Positions 34,314 to 43,293 of a DNA stretch of 64,000 nt are shown piece after piece; the first letter of the stretch is position 1, and every line of letters starts with the position of its first letter. Source of the stretch: Georgenia sp. TF02-10. GTDB lineage: Bacteria; Actinomycetota; Actinomycetes; Actinomycetales; Actinomycetaceae. The notes under the pieces were generated by a model, which was not told where the DNA came from, did no database searches, and was given only the letters and a program-made list of their open reading frames with translations. The stretch spans positions 2,914,001-2,978,000 of the forward strand of contig NZ_CP094289.1 of NCBI RefSeq assembly GCF_022759505.1, written 5' to 3'. Made by a program: the position numbers and the translations under genes.

Positions 34314-34691
34314 TCACGGCTGCGCCGGTTCGGTCCACTCGGCGAGCGTCTCGGCCACGTACCGATAGTTGGTACGACCGTCGGCGACCGCGATGACGAG
34401 GTCGTAGGCAGGGTCCTCGGGTGCATCGAGCTCGATGCCGTTGAGGCCGTAGAACACGACGGCTGCAACCCAGCCGAGGCGCTTGTTGCCGTCGACGAGC
34501 GGATGGTTGCGGACGATTGACTCGAGGAGAACAGCGGCCTTGCTGTGGAGGTCCGGATAGGCCTCGACGCCGAACAGGACGCTTGCCGGCCGGTGCGCCG
34601 CGGAATCGAGCAGGCCGACGTCCCGGACCTGGAGCCGGCCGAGCTGGTCGCACAGGATGAGGAGGTCCTCGACCGTGAGGTAGGTGGTCAC
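34314..34691 (-). CDS. doc: Doc-type toxin (Fic fold)
   Basis: 125 residues. Doc toxins phosphorylate and inactivate EF-Tu. The Fic motif is at 63-71 as HPLVDGNKR, with Leu where most Doc and Fic proteins have Phe. The catalytic His, Asp and Asn-Lys-Arg are kept. Its GTG start overlaps the upstream antitoxin stop by 4 bp, the usual coupling for a toxin-antitoxin operon. A few residues at either end may vary. Confidence 0.88.
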   Translation of the reverse strand: MTTYLTVEDLLILCDQLGRLQVRDVGLLDSAAHRPASVLFGVEAYPDLHSKAAVLLESIVRNHPLVDGNKRLGWVAAVVFYGLNGIELDAPEDPAYDLVIAVADGRTNYRYVAETLAEWTEPAQP

Positions 34692-34900
34692 TGAGCCAAG
34701 CGGTCCAGGAGGTCGCGGTAGCGGTCGATAGCAGCCTCGCCCAGCTCCCGCACGCGTCGCTGGTGTGCCTGCCGGGCCCATGCGTCCTCGATGGCGCGGG
34801 CCGCAGCCTCGTTCTTGCTCACGCCCTGCGCTGCGGCGAGCTCGTTCAGCGCATGCTGCTGAGCCGTGCTGAGACGAAGGTTCATGGCCATAGAGACCAT
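34688..34900 (-). CDS. Antitoxin partner of Doc, ribbon-helix-helix-like
   Basis: 70 residues, or 67/65 from in-frame ATGs at 34891/34885. The N-terminus MNLRLSTAQQHALNELAAAQGVSKNEAAARAI reads as a ribbon-helix-helix (CopG/Arc-type) domain. The tail is helical and would wrap the toxin. First gene of the operon, preceded by an operator-like palindrome. Confidence 0.82.
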   Translation of the reverse strand: MVSMAMNLRLSTAQQHALNELAAAQGVSKNEAAARAIEDAWARQAHQRRVRELGEAAIDRYRDLLDRLAQ

Positions 34901-34917
34901 GGTACTAATCCGGTACC
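34901..34917 (-). promoter_or_regulatory. Operator-like inverted repeat at the antitoxin start
   Basis: GGTAC-taatccg-GTACC directly abuts the first antitoxin ATG. Such a repeat is a likely site for autoregulation by the antitoxin. Confidence 0.5.
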
Positions 34918-34992
34918 AGTTCGCCGGGGCGGTTACTGCGGTGAGTTGTGGCGCTCCGACCAGCGGGGGCCACCGGGCCGCACTGCCACGGC

Positions 34993-35032
34993 AAAAAACG
35001 GCGGGACCGCAACTCTCGTTGCGATCCCGCCG
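34993..35032 (-). terminator. Rho-independent terminator of tRNA-fMet
   Basis: Read leftwards, a 15-bp stem (CGGCGGGATCGCAAC paired with GTTGCGGTCCCGCCG, one G-U pair) with a GAGA loop is followed by six T. One of the few classical terminators in the window. Confidence 0.93.
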
Positions 35033-35035
35033 TAG

Positions 35036-35112
35036 TGGTAGCGGGGGCAGGATTTGAACCTGCGACCTCCGGGTTATGAGCCCGGCGAGCTACCGAACTG
35101 CTCCACCCCGCG
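35036..35112 (-). tRNA. Initiator tRNA-fMet (CAT anticodon)
   Basis: The 77-nt gene reads CGCGGGGTGGAGCAG at its 5' end and CCCCGCTACCA at its 3' end, with CCA encoded. Initiator hallmarks are the unpaired 1:72 position (C and T) and the anticodon stem GGG-CTCATAA-CCC. Elongator tRNA-Met lacks these. Confidence 0.97.
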
Positions 35113-35124
35113 TCGACAGAGACC

Positions 35125-35154
35125 ACACTACGTCGCCGCGAGCGAGGACAGCAA
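35125..35154 (-). promoter_or_regulatory. Promoter of tRNA-fMet
   Basis: Read leftwards, TTGCTG (35154-35149), an 18-bp spacer and TAGTGT (35130-35125), about 13 bp before the tRNA 5' end. Confidence 0.6.
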
Positions 35155-35254
35155 CCCTGGCCGGGGTGCCCTCTCTCACAGGGCTCCCGCCCGTCCGGCC
35201 AGGCCCGGCGGCCACGGTCAGGTGGCCACCCGGCCCAGCCGGCGGTGCCAGGGC

Positions 35255-38200
35255 TCAGCCCTCGCCGCCGCCGTCGGCCGGGGCTTCGGTGGCCCCGTCG
35301 GCGGGGGCCTCGGTGGCGCCGTCGGCCGGGGCCTCGCCGTCGGCCGGGGCCTCCCCCGCCGCCGGCTCCTCCCCGCCGGCCTGGGCGATCTCGTCCTCGG
35401 CGGCCATCGCGGCCTCGATCGCCGCGGTGAGCCGCTCCTGGGCCTCGCCGTAGGCGGTCCAGTCGCTCTCGGCCAGGGCCGCGTTGCCGTCGGCGAGGGC
35501 CTGCCGTGCGTCGGCGAGCGCCTGGGTCAGCCGCTCCTGGGCGGCGGCGGGCACCTCGGTGGTGCCGCCGGGCTCGGGCTCCTCCCCCTCGGCCGGCGGT
35601 GCGGTGGGTTCGACGCCGGCATCGCCGGCCTCGGCCCCGGAGTCGCCGCCGAAGACCTCGTCCAGGGCCTCGTCCAGGGTGGCGGCGAAGCCGATCTCCT
35701 CCCCGAAGGACACCAGCACCCGCCGCAGCAGCGGGTACTGGGTGCCCTGCGCGGACTGGACGTACACAGGCTGGACGTAGAGCAGCCCGCCGCCCACGGG
35801 CAGCGTCAGCAGGTTGCCGAGCAGCACGTCGGAGTTGCCCTGCCGGAGCAGGTTCAGCTCGCTGGAGACCGCGGGGTTGGAGTTGAAGTTGTTCTGCACC
35901 TGGCCCGGGCCGGGGACGGTGACGTCCGAGGGCAGCTCGAGCAGCCGCAGCTGCCCGTAGCCCTCGCGCACCTCCCCGGGCGTGTCGCCGGTCTCGGAGT
36001 CCACCGCGAGGAACCCGGTGAGGATGTTCCGCTCGGTCTGCCCGCCCGGGATGAAGCTGGACGTCAGCGAGAACTGCGCCTGGTCCTGGTCGGGCATCTG
36101 CATGGTCAGGTAGTACGGCGGCTGGGGCACGCCGCCGCCGACCGTCGGGTCAGTGGGGATGTGCCAGAAGTTCGAGCCCTCGTAGAACGCCCCGGCGTCG
36201 GTGACGTGGTACTCGCTGAGCAGCTGGCGCTGGACCTTGAACAGGTCCTCCGGGTAGCGCAGGTGGCTCATCAGGTCCCCGGAGATCTCGCTCATCGGCT
36301 GGACGTGCTCGGGGAAGATGTTCTGCCAGGTGTTCAGGATTGGGTCGTCCTCGTCCCACTCGAACAGGGTCACCTTCCCGTCGTAGGCGTTGACGACCGC
36401 CTTGACGGAGTTGCGGATGTAGTTCACCTGCTCGGGGGCGACGCCGGCCGCGGCGGCGGGCAGCGCCTGGTCCTGGGTGAGGGAGTCGGTCGTCGCCTCC
36501 TCCAGCGACCGCCGCGCGGAGTACGGGTAGTCGTTGGTGGTGGTGTACCCGTCGACGATCCAGACCAGGTCCTTGGGCGTCTCGGCGTCGCCGTCCATGT
36601 CGACGACGGCCGGGTAGGCCCGGTGGTCCAGCGTCAGGTACGGGGCTACCCGCGCCACGCGTCGGTGCGGGTCGCGCTCGAAGAGGATCTGGGAGTCCTC
36701 GGTCACCCGGTCGGAGAAGAGGATCTGCATGTCGCCGAACTTCAGCGCGTAGAGCAGCTTGCTGAAGATGTTCCCGACCGACGGGCCGCCGTCGCCCTCG
36801 TAGGTGTTGTACACGGCGCCGTTGGGGGCGTCGTCGTCGGGGTAGTCGAGCTCCCACGGGTCGGTGCCCTCGGGGGCGCCGACGATGGAGTAGGCCGGGC
36901 TCTGCTGGCCGAAGTAGACCCGCGGCTCGTACTCGCCCAGCTCGCCCACGCTCGGGATGCCCTGCTGGTAGAAGGCCGGCCGCCCGTCCGCGCTGGTGGT
37001 GTTGCCGTAGGCGGCCACCACGCCGAAGCCGTGGGTGTAGACGGTGTGGTCGTTCACCCAGGTGCGCTGCTGCCCGCTCAGGCCCTGCTGGTTCAGCTCG
37101 CGCACGGCGATGACGGTGTCCCGGCTCTCGCCGTCGATCTCGTACCGGTCCACCGCGAGGGTGGACGGGAACCCGTAGTACTGCCGGTTCTGCTGGAGCT
37201 GGTTGAAGGTGGGCGAGACGATGTTGGGGTCGAGCAGCCGGATGGACGCGGTGGACTGGCTGTCCTCGCGCAGCTGGCCGGCCTCGGCCTCGGTGGCCGC
37301 GGAGTAGGTCTCGGTCTCCAGGCCCTCGAGACCGTAGGCGGCGTGGGTCGCGTCGATGTTGCGCTGGATGAACTCGCTCTCCGCCTCCTGCGCGTTCGGC
37401 TCCACCTGGAAGCGCTGCACCACCGCCGGGTAGGCGGTGCCGACGACGATCGCGGAGACGACCATGACGGCGATCCCGACCACGGGCAGCCGCCACGTCC
37501 CGCGGAAGGCGGCGACGACGAAGAGGACGACGACGACCAGCGCGATCGCGGCGAGGATCGCCTTGGCGGGCAGGTTGGCGTTGACGTCGGTGTAGGACGC
37601 CCCGGCGAAGCGGTCGTTCTCGCTCACCAGCAGGGAGTACCGGTCCAGCCAGTAGCTCGCCGCGATGAGCAGGACGAACACGGCGGCGAGCACGGCGAGG
37701 TGGACCCGGGCCGCCGGCGAGACCTTCTGCTGGCGCGGGGCCAGGGAGATCCCGCCGTAGAGGTAGTGCGTGACCAGGGCGGCGACGGCGGAGATGAAGA
37801 CCACCGTCATGAGGAAGGAGACGAGGGAGCGGACGACCGGCAGGGTGAAGACGAAGAAGGAGATGTCGTGCCCGAACTCGGGGTCCACCTCCCCGAACGG
37901 CTCGCGGTTGAGCCAGGTCAGGACCGAGCGCCACAGCGAGGACAGGGAGCTGCCGGCGAACAGGCCGAGGACGACGGGCGCGCCGACCATGATCACCCGG
38001 CGCAGCGGCTCGATGCTCTCCCGGTACCGGTCGAGGTTGCGCTCCTCGGGCGTCGTCGGCGGGTAGACCTGACGGCGGGAGTAGGCCAGGTGGAGGTTGA
38101 GCCAGACCGCCCCGCCCATCACCGCGAAGCCGAGCACGAAGAGCAGCACCCGGGAGGTCCACTCCCGCACCAGGACCTGGGTGAAGCCGACCTGCTGGAA

Positions 38201-38362
38201 CCACTGCACCTCGGTCCACACCTGGGCCAGGCCCATGACCACGGCGGCGAGAACGGCCAGGACGACGATCGTCGGGATCAGCGCCCCGCGACGGCGGGCC
38301 GGTCGGATGCCCCCGGGAGGGCGGGCGCCCCCGGGCGGGCGGGGGACGGATGCGGAGCTCAC
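35255..38362 (-). CDS. UPF0182 family membrane protein
   Basis: 1035 residues. A Pro/Arg-rich start is followed by about seven membrane helices (roughly 28-50, 72-92, 120-140, 170-195, 215-240, 270-290 and 300-320). The large extracytoplasmic domain contains conserved UPF0182 stretches such as RSLEEATTDSL and GFPSTLAVDRYEIDGE. Function is unknown. The last 30 residues are an acidic Ala/Pro/Asp/Gly tandem repeat (APADGATE units), probably variable. GTG start with GAGGTG at eight bases. Confidence 0.93.
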   Translation of the reverse strand: MSSASVPRPPGGARPPGGIRPARRRGALIPTIVVLAVLAAVVMGLAQVWTEVQWFQQVGFTQVLVREWTSRVLLFVLGFAVMGGAVWLNLHLAYSRRQVYPPTTPEERNLDRYRESIEPLRRVIMVGAPVVLGLFAGSSLSSLWRSVLTWLNREPFGEVDPEFGHDISFFVFTLPVVRSLVSFLMTVVFISAVAALVTHYLYGGISLAPRQQKVSPAARVHLAVLAAVFVLLIAASYWLDRYSLLVSENDRFAGASYTDVNANLPAKAILAAIALVVVVLFVVAAFRGTWRLPVVGIAVMVVSAIVVGTAYPAVVQRFQVEPNAQEAESEFIQRNIDATHAAYGLEGLETETYSAATEAEAGQLREDSQSTASIRLLDPNIVSPTFNQLQQNRQYYGFPSTLAVDRYEIDGESRDTVIAVRELNQQGLSGQQRTWVNDHTVYTHGFGVVAAYGNTTSADGRPAFYQQGIPSVGELGEYEPRVYFGQQSPAYSIVGAPEGTDPWELDYPDDDAPNGAVYNTYEGDGGPSVGNIFSKLLYALKFGDMQILFSDRVTEDSQILFERDPHRRVARVAPYLTLDHRAYPAVVDMDGDAETPKDLVWIVDGYTTTNDYPYSARRSLEEATTDSLTQDQALPAAAAGVAPEQVNYIRNSVKAVVNAYDGKVTLFEWDEDDPILNTWQNIFPEHVQPMSEISGDLMSHLRYPEDLFKVQRQLLSEYHVTDAGAFYEGSNFWHIPTDPTVGGGVPQPPYYLTMQMPDQDQAQFSLTSSFIPGGQTERNILTGFLAVDSETGDTPGEVREGYGQLRLLELPSDVTVPGPGQVQNNFNSNPAVSSELNLLRQGNSDVLLGNLLTLPVGGGLLYVQPVYVQSAQGTQYPLLRRVLVSFGEEIGFAATLDEALDEVFGGDSGAEAGDAGVEPTAPPAEGEEPEPGGTTEVPAAAQERLTQALADARQALADGNAALAESDWTAYGEAQERLTAAIEAAMAAEDEIAQAGGEEPAAGEAPADGEAPADGATEAPADGATEAPADGGGEG

Positions 38363-38744
38363 GGGTGCAACACCTCAGAAGTGGTCGCGGCGGTCGGGCA
38401 GGGGCAGGTCGGCATCGGCGTCGCCGCGGACGGTGCGGCACCGTCATCAACGCCTGGGCCTCAGGGTTAGTTTCCCATACCGGTGAGGGGTGGCGGGTGC
38501 CCGCCGACGGCGCCCGGCCGGGTGGGTGGCGACCCGCCGGACGACGGCGCCCCGCCGGACGACGGCGGCCGGTCGGGTGGGGACGACCGCGCCCGGCCGG
38601 AGGGGGTGGCGTAGCCATCGGCTGGGACGACCGCGCCCGGGCGGGTGCCTTGGTGAGCCGCCCGGGTGGGAACGACCAGGCCTGGATGGCCGGGAGCGCC
38701 GGGCGTGCGCGCTGACTGCGGCCGGCGCGGGTGATGATGGGGCG
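38363..38744. other. Divergent gap with degenerate repeats
   Basis: Between the divergent UPF0182 and PPA1309 genes. From about 38490 to 38660, GC-rich units built on gacgacggcgccc(c)gccgg and gcccggccgggtgg repeat loosely. The left part (38363-38485) is more balanced in composition and is the likeliest promoter region. No gene seen. Confidence 0.5.
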
Positions 38745-39302
38745 ATGACCGAAGCGACGCCCGCTCCCACCCCGCGCCTCCTCGGCCTGCGCCAGGCGGT
38801 GGTCGACCTCGAGCGGTACGCCGCCGCCCAGGGCTGGGACGGGCCGGTGTACGTCTTCGCCCTGGTGCGCACCGCCCGGGCGCTGGCCGACTCCCCCGCC
38901 CTCGCCCAGGAGCTCCCGCCCGAGGCCGTCGAGGCCGCCCGGGAGGACCCCGAGCACCTCACCAGCATCGAGCAGGACGGGCTCCCGGCCGCCGAGACCC
39001 TCGAGGAGCTGCTCAGCCAGCTCGCCTGGCCGGAGCAGGTCGACGGCGCCGCGATCGTCGTCGAGCGGATGGTCGTGCCGCCGGAGGCCGAGGCGGGCCT
39101 GCCCAACGACCCCGCGGCCGCGCTGCAGCAGCTGCTCGACCACCCCAGCCGGCAGGACGTGCGGATGGCCGCCGGCGTGCTGCGCAGCGGCGAGTCGTGG
39201 TGCGCGCTGCGGACGCGGAGCAACGACAGCGACGACGCCGTCGCCGGCGCCCCGGACGCGGTCCCGGGCCTGGTCGAGGCGCTCCGCGCCACCTTCCGGT
39301 AA
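38745..39302 (+). CDS. PPA1309 family protein
   Basis: 185 residues. The sequence fits the actinobacterial PPA1309 family, whose role is unknown: N-terminal LGLRQAVVDLERYAA, central LTSIEQDGLPAAETLEELLSQ, and WPEQVDGAAIVVERMVVPP. It commonly lies beside the YlbL-like protease and UPF0182 genes in actinobacteria, as here. Convergent with the protease gene. Confidence 0.88.
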   Translation: MTEATPAPTPRLLGLRQAVVDLERYAAAQGWDGPVYVFALVRTARALADSPALAQELPPEAVEAAREDPEHLTSIEQDGLPAAETLEELLSQLAWPEQVDGAAIVVERMVVPPEAEAGLPNDPAAALQQLLDHPSRQDVRMAAGVLRSGESWCALRTRSNDSDDAVAGAPDAVPGLVEALRATFR

Positions 39303-39338
39303 CCGGCCCGGTCCGGTGACCGGCTGGACCGAGCCGGG

Positions 39339-40559
39339 TCAGGACGCGGGGCAGCCGGGCAGGCGGTCGCCGTCGCCGGCCGCGATGGCAGCCACGGCCG
39401 CGTGCGCCTCGGCCAGGGTGTCGACCGCGACGACGTCCAGCCCGGCCGGGACGTGCCCGGCCACCTCCGCGCAGTTCGCCTCCGGGGCGAGGAACCACCG
39501 CGCGCCGTCCCGCGCGGCGCCGAGGAGCTTCTGCCGGATCCCGCCGATCGCGCCGACCTCCCCGTCCAGCCCGATCGTGCCGGTGCCGGCCACGCTGGCG
39601 CCGCCGGTCAGCGGCCCGGGGGTGAGGACGTCGACGATGCCGAGGGCGAACATCAGGCCCGCGCTCGGCCCGCCGATGTCCTCGATGTCGAGCTCGACCT
39701 GGACGGGCAGCTCGACGTCGGGCATCAGGACGACGCCCAGCACGCTGCCGCGGTCCCGGGCCGGGTCGGCCGTCGTCGTGAGGTCGAGGACCTGCGCAGC
39801 GCCGTCCCGCTGCACGCCCAGCGCCACCTCGGTGCCGGCCGGGGTGGTGGCGAGCACCGCGGTCAGGTCGGCGAAGGTGGTGACCTCCCGCCGCTCCTCC
39901 CCGGCGGCCTGGATCGAGGTGACGACGTCGCCCGGCCGGACCACGCCGTCGGCGCCGGAGCCGTCGAGGACCTGGTCCACGGTGAGCACCATGGGCACCT
40001 CGTGGCCGACCTCGGCGAGCGCGGCCACGGTGGCGTTGGTCTGGGAGGAGGTCATCTCCGCGGTGGACTCGGCGTCCAGCGCCTTGCGAGTGCGCCCGTC
40101 GGGGAAGACCGACTCCACCGGCAGCACGACCTCCTGCGCGGACAGCCACCCGGCGAGCACGTCGACGGCGGTCACCGGGTAGCCCGGGCCGCCGCTGACC
40201 GTGACGGTGGTGAGCAGCAGGTCGCCGGCGGTCGGGTAGGTCTCGGCGCCGTCGACGTGGATGAGCGGGTCGCCGTCGTGCTCGCCGAGGGTGTCGACGG
40301 TGGGACCGGGCCCCTCGACGGCGTACGGCAGCGGCACCACCGCCGCGACGAGGCCCAGCAGGGCCAGCACGGCGCCGGCGACGACGAGCGTCACCGAGCG
40401 GCGGGAGACCACCGGTTCGCGGTCGGTCCCGGGCGCTGCGGCGGCGTCGCGCCCGACGGCGGCCGGGCCGGGGGCGGCCGGCCCGGCGACGGCCGCGGGG
40501 TCGGCCGCCCGACGGTCGGGGTCCTCCCGCCCGGCCGCGGGAACGCGCTGCTGCCGCAC
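39339..40559 (-). CDS. YlbL-type membrane-anchored PDZ/Lon-like protease
   Basis: 406 residues. A Pro/Ala-rich cytoplasmic segment, one membrane helix (about 55-80), a PDZ domain (about 195-265) and a C-terminal S16 Lon-type protease domain. The Ser-Lys dyad is Ser299 (IGGPSAGL) and Lys344 (GGIRQKLL). Lacks the Lon ATPase. Relatives such as B. subtilis YlbL act on cell-division regulators. GTG 40559 is uncertain: no ribosome site, and the first 50 residues are low complexity. Confidence 0.9.
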   Translation of the reverse strand: MRQQRVPAAGREDPDRRAADPAAVAGPAAPGPAAVGRDAAAAPGTDREPVVSRRSVTLVVAGAVLALLGLVAAVVPLPYAVEGPGPTVDTLGEHDGDPLIHVDGAETYPTAGDLLLTTVTVSGGPGYPVTAVDVLAGWLSAQEVVLPVESVFPDGRTRKALDAESTAEMTSSQTNATVAALAEVGHEVPMVLTVDQVLDGSGADGVVRPGDVVTSIQAAGEERREVTTFADLTAVLATTPAGTEVALGVQRDGAAQVLDLTTTADPARDRGSVLGVVLMPDVELPVQVELDIEDIGGPSAGLMFALGIVDVLTPGPLTGGASVAGTGTIGLDGEVGAIGGIRQKLLGAARDGARWFLAPEANCAEVAGHVPAGLDVVAVDTLAEAHAAVAAIAAGDGDRLPGCPAS

Positions 40560-40869
40560 CGGGCCATCATGCCGCAGCGCCCGGGGCGGGTCCGGACTCG
40601 AGTGGCGCGGGCCCGGACACCGGCGGGCCCGGACACCAACCAGGACGCCTTCGCTGCAGATCCATAGTCGACCGGGCCGGGCGCGACCCGAGTCACTTCC
40701 AAGCCGACACGCCCAGCGATACTGCGATCCGCGCGGTACAACGCATAACGCGCTAGTGTGCTTGGCAGGCGACGTCGCGAAGCAGTTGAGCCGACGACGC
40801 TCGTCAGCCGGGTGGGAGCGGGGAGGGTCCGCTCCCACCCGGCGCCCGGCACGACGAAGGCAGAGGTGG
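40560..40869. other. Gap upstream of the padR operon
   Basis: A divergent promoter region. Composition changes to lower GC from about 40665. I see no gene and no operator I can name. A loose inverted repeat (GCGCG...CGCGC) lies near 40730-40752. Confidence 0.4.
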
Positions 40870-41199
40870 ATGGACACCACGCAGCTCCTCAAGGGAATGC
40901 TCGACCTGGCGGTGCTCGCCGTCGTCGAGCGCGAGGACTCCTACGGGTACGACGTGGTCCGGCGGCTGCGCGCCGCCGGGCTCGCCGAGGTGGGGGACGC
41001 CTCGGTCTACGGGACGCTGCGCCGGTTGTACGCCGCCGGCGCGCTCACGAGCTATGTCGTGCCGTCGGAGACCGGACCGCACCGCAAGTACTACGGCGTG
41101 ACGCCCCAGGGCCGTACCACGCTCGCTCACCAGTCGAAACAGTGGCGGGAGTTCGCCACGACGATGACCGACCTTCTCGACGTGCCGGAGGCCTCCTGA
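40870..41199 (+). CDS. PadR-family transcriptional regulator
   Basis: 109 residues. The winged helix-turn-helix is clear: LLKGMLDLAVLAVVEREDSYGYDVVRRL and SVYGTLRRLYAAGALT, then the YYGVTPQGR wing. The start has AGAGGTGG before ATG 40870. It overlaps the next gene by one base (TGATG). PadR repressors often control the membrane protein encoded with them; that is the likely arrangement here. Confidence 0.92.
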   Translation: MDTTQLLKGMLDLAVLAVVEREDSYGYDVVRRLRAAGLAEVGDASVYGTLRRLYAAGALTSYVVPSETGPHRKYYGVTPQGRTTLAHQSKQWREFATTMTDLLDVPEAS

Positions 41200-42365
41200 T
41201 GTCCACCATCGCCCGACCGGACGCCGTCGCCAAGTACGCAGGCGCGGTCCGCGACCACCTGCGCGCACTCGATCCGGAGACGCTCGATGAGCTCACCGGA
41301 GGGCTTGAGGCGGACCTCGCGGACGCCCTCGCCGACGAGGCGGCACAGGACCCGGCGCTCGACCTCCCCGCGCTCGATATCCACGACATGACGACCCGGT
41401 TCGGGCCTGCCGAGGCCTACGCTGACGAGCTGCGGCAGGCGGCGGGCGTCGACCTGCCTGCAGCCGCGCCCCGCTGGCGCCGACGCGTGCGCGACGCCGC
41501 CGCGGGGTGGCGGGCCGACGTCCTGGAGATCGCAGCGAACCACCGGTGGCTCGCTGCCACCCTCGACGTCCTCGGCGCACTGCGGCCTGTGTGGTGGGTG
41601 GCGCGCGCGTGGGTCGTGCTCTGCGCCCTGCAGGGGATCGTCGGCAGCCGGCCGGTCGGTGTGCCGAACCGGTTCGTGGACTGGGTCGTGCTCGCCGTCC
41701 TCGTGGTGCTGAGCACGCAGTGGGGCCGCGGCCGCCTCGGTCAAGGCCGGTTCTGGCACGGCGTCGGTCGCCTGACGAGCCTGGTCACCGCCGTCGCCCT
41801 GCCGTTCCTGATCTTGGCCGTGCCAACGGGCATGCAGCACGCGCTCGACCGGTCGTCGTACGAGCAGGGCTACGCCGACGCCTCTGCATCCGCCGGCGTG
41901 CCCGGCTATGAGGACCCGCGTGAAGCGGCGGTGGCGGGGCCGACCAACCTGTTCGTCTTCGGCCCCGACGGTGAACCGATCGACGGCGCGCAGATCGTCG
42001 ACCAGGACGGGCGCCCATTCGTCCTCACGGACCCGACGTTCGGTGGCGCCTGGGACGCAGGGATGCTGGACGATTACCTCACCACGGAGACCGACGTGCC
42101 CGCCGGCGTGGTCAGCGGCGACGTTCCGCTCAACGTCTACCCGTACCGGATGATCGACGCTGACCGCACCGTCTGGTCCGACGACGGCGAGCCGAGCCCC
42201 GACCTCGATCTCGCCGAGGACCCGCAGTGGCCCGCCGGATCGCTGTTCCCCGTACCAGGGTTCGCGTTGGACGGGGGCAACGACACCGCCAACCCGGAAG
42301 ACGCAGCCACCGAAACCCCAGGTGACGCGCCGACCACAAGCCCGAGCGGCGAACCAAGCCCGTGA
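41199..42365 (+). CDS. Membrane protein co-transcribed with PadR
   Basis: 388 residues. The N-terminal 90 residues (VRDHLRALDPETLDELTGGLEADLADAL...) resemble the soluble part of HAAS/DUF1700-type proteins paired with PadR. Helices at about 130-150, 163-180 and 190-212 follow. The extracytoplasmic C-terminus has FGPDGEPIDGAQIVDQDGRP and a Thr/Pro tail, with no enzyme motif. A sensor or envelope-stress role is a guess. Confidence 0.75.
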   Translation: MSTIARPDAVAKYAGAVRDHLRALDPETLDELTGGLEADLADALADEAAQDPALDLPALDIHDMTTRFGPAEAYADELRQAAGVDLPAAAPRWRRRVRDAAAGWRADVLEIAANHRWLAATLDVLGALRPVWWVARAWVVLCALQGIVGSRPVGVPNRFVDWVVLAVLVVLSTQWGRGRLGQGRFWHGVGRLTSLVTAVALPFLILAVPTGMQHALDRSSYEQGYADASASAGVPGYEDPREAAVAGPTNLFVFGPDGEPIDGAQIVDQDGRPFVLTDPTFGGAWDAGMLDDYLTTETDVPAGVVSGDVPLNVYPYRMIDADRTVWSDDGEPSPDLDLAEDPQWPAGSLFPVPGFALDGGNDTANPEDAATETPGDAPTTSPSGEPSP

Positions 42366-42697
42366 CGTCGGCAAGATGGCCACATCCGAGCCGGAGGAAC
42401 GGTCACCGTAGCCGGGATCTGCCCCCAGCAGCGAGCCCCGTCGGCGGACGTCCGAACCCGAACCGCCACAGAATGGCGACAGAGCCCGGCCACTGTGGGT
42501 CGAACGCCCCGCGGGCCCCTCACCCGCGCCGGGAACGGACAGCTGCGCAGTTTCCGGCGTGCTCGGTCGGCTGCAGGCCCAGTTGCTGCGTCGTCCCGGA
42601 GCCTCCTGACACCGGATCGAGCCCGGGCGCAAGGGCGGGGCGAGTCTCGCACGCAGATGAACCATCGATATAACCTCAGTTGTGGAAGTGATAGCGA
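42366..42697. other. Gap, no gene seen
   Basis: Lower-GC spacer. TATAAC (about 42669-42674) could be a -10 for the following gene, leaving a leader of about 17-20 nt; no matching -35 is obvious. Confidence 0.4.
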
Positions 42698-43015
42698 ATG
42701 AGTCCGACAACCCGGCCTGAACCGAGCGTGCAGCGCGCCCGGGCGGCGCCCGCCTTGCCCGAGGGGTTCACCGGGGCGTCGCCGTACGAGATCGCCGAAC
42801 GCTTCGCGGTCCGGGAGCTCACGCGCGAGCAGGTCGTGGACGAGCTCACTCGGTGGCCGTACGACCCGTCACCCACCAGCGACGGGTACGACGCCCTGAT
42901 CGTCAACCAGTCCGGTACGCACTCCTGGGGCGAGGTAGAACGCGCCGCGGACGACGGTCTGATCGACGAGGACATCTACGACGAGATCGGCGAGACCATG
43001 CGGACGAACATGTAG
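42698..43015 (+). CDS. Small acidic protein of unknown function
   Basis: 105 residues. The start is basic; the rest is acidic and helical (SPYEIAERFAVRELTREQVVDEL, WGEVERAADDGLIDEDIYDEIGE). I have seen similar short proteins beside toxin or polymorphic-toxin loci but cannot name a family. ATG 42698 has only GAAGTGA upstream. Composition is lower in GC than the core genes. Confidence 0.65.
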   Translation: MSPTTRPEPSVQRARAAPALPEGFTGASPYEIAERFAVRELTREQVVDELTRWPYDPSPTSDGYDALIVNQSGTHSWGEVERAADDGLIDEDIYDEIGETMRTNM

Positions 43016-43293
43016 CCTCGCCACGGCTGATGACCGCGCAGACTCTGATGTTGCTGCCGTGCGTAAGCGTTGAGTCGAGCCACTGCTGTCGCGCGGATGA
43101 CATGCGCTTCCGCCCAGCGGCCAGCAACACCGGGGGATGGGCACTGCCGCGGACCTCTGCCTCAGCTAGCAGCCATCGGTGACTCTGTCACTTGCCAGGG
43201 TGATGGGACCACCTCCTTGCTGCCCCTGCTGCCAGCCCACTCGGCGGGGCACCGATGCTCTCCCCTTCCACAGGGTGGGGCGGCTCGGGAGCC

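Noticed and set aside
42366-42701. Short ORFs of 68-103 codons before the small acidic gene
   Set aside because: They overlap one another in different frames, lack ribosome sites and have Arg/Pro-rich shadow composition.
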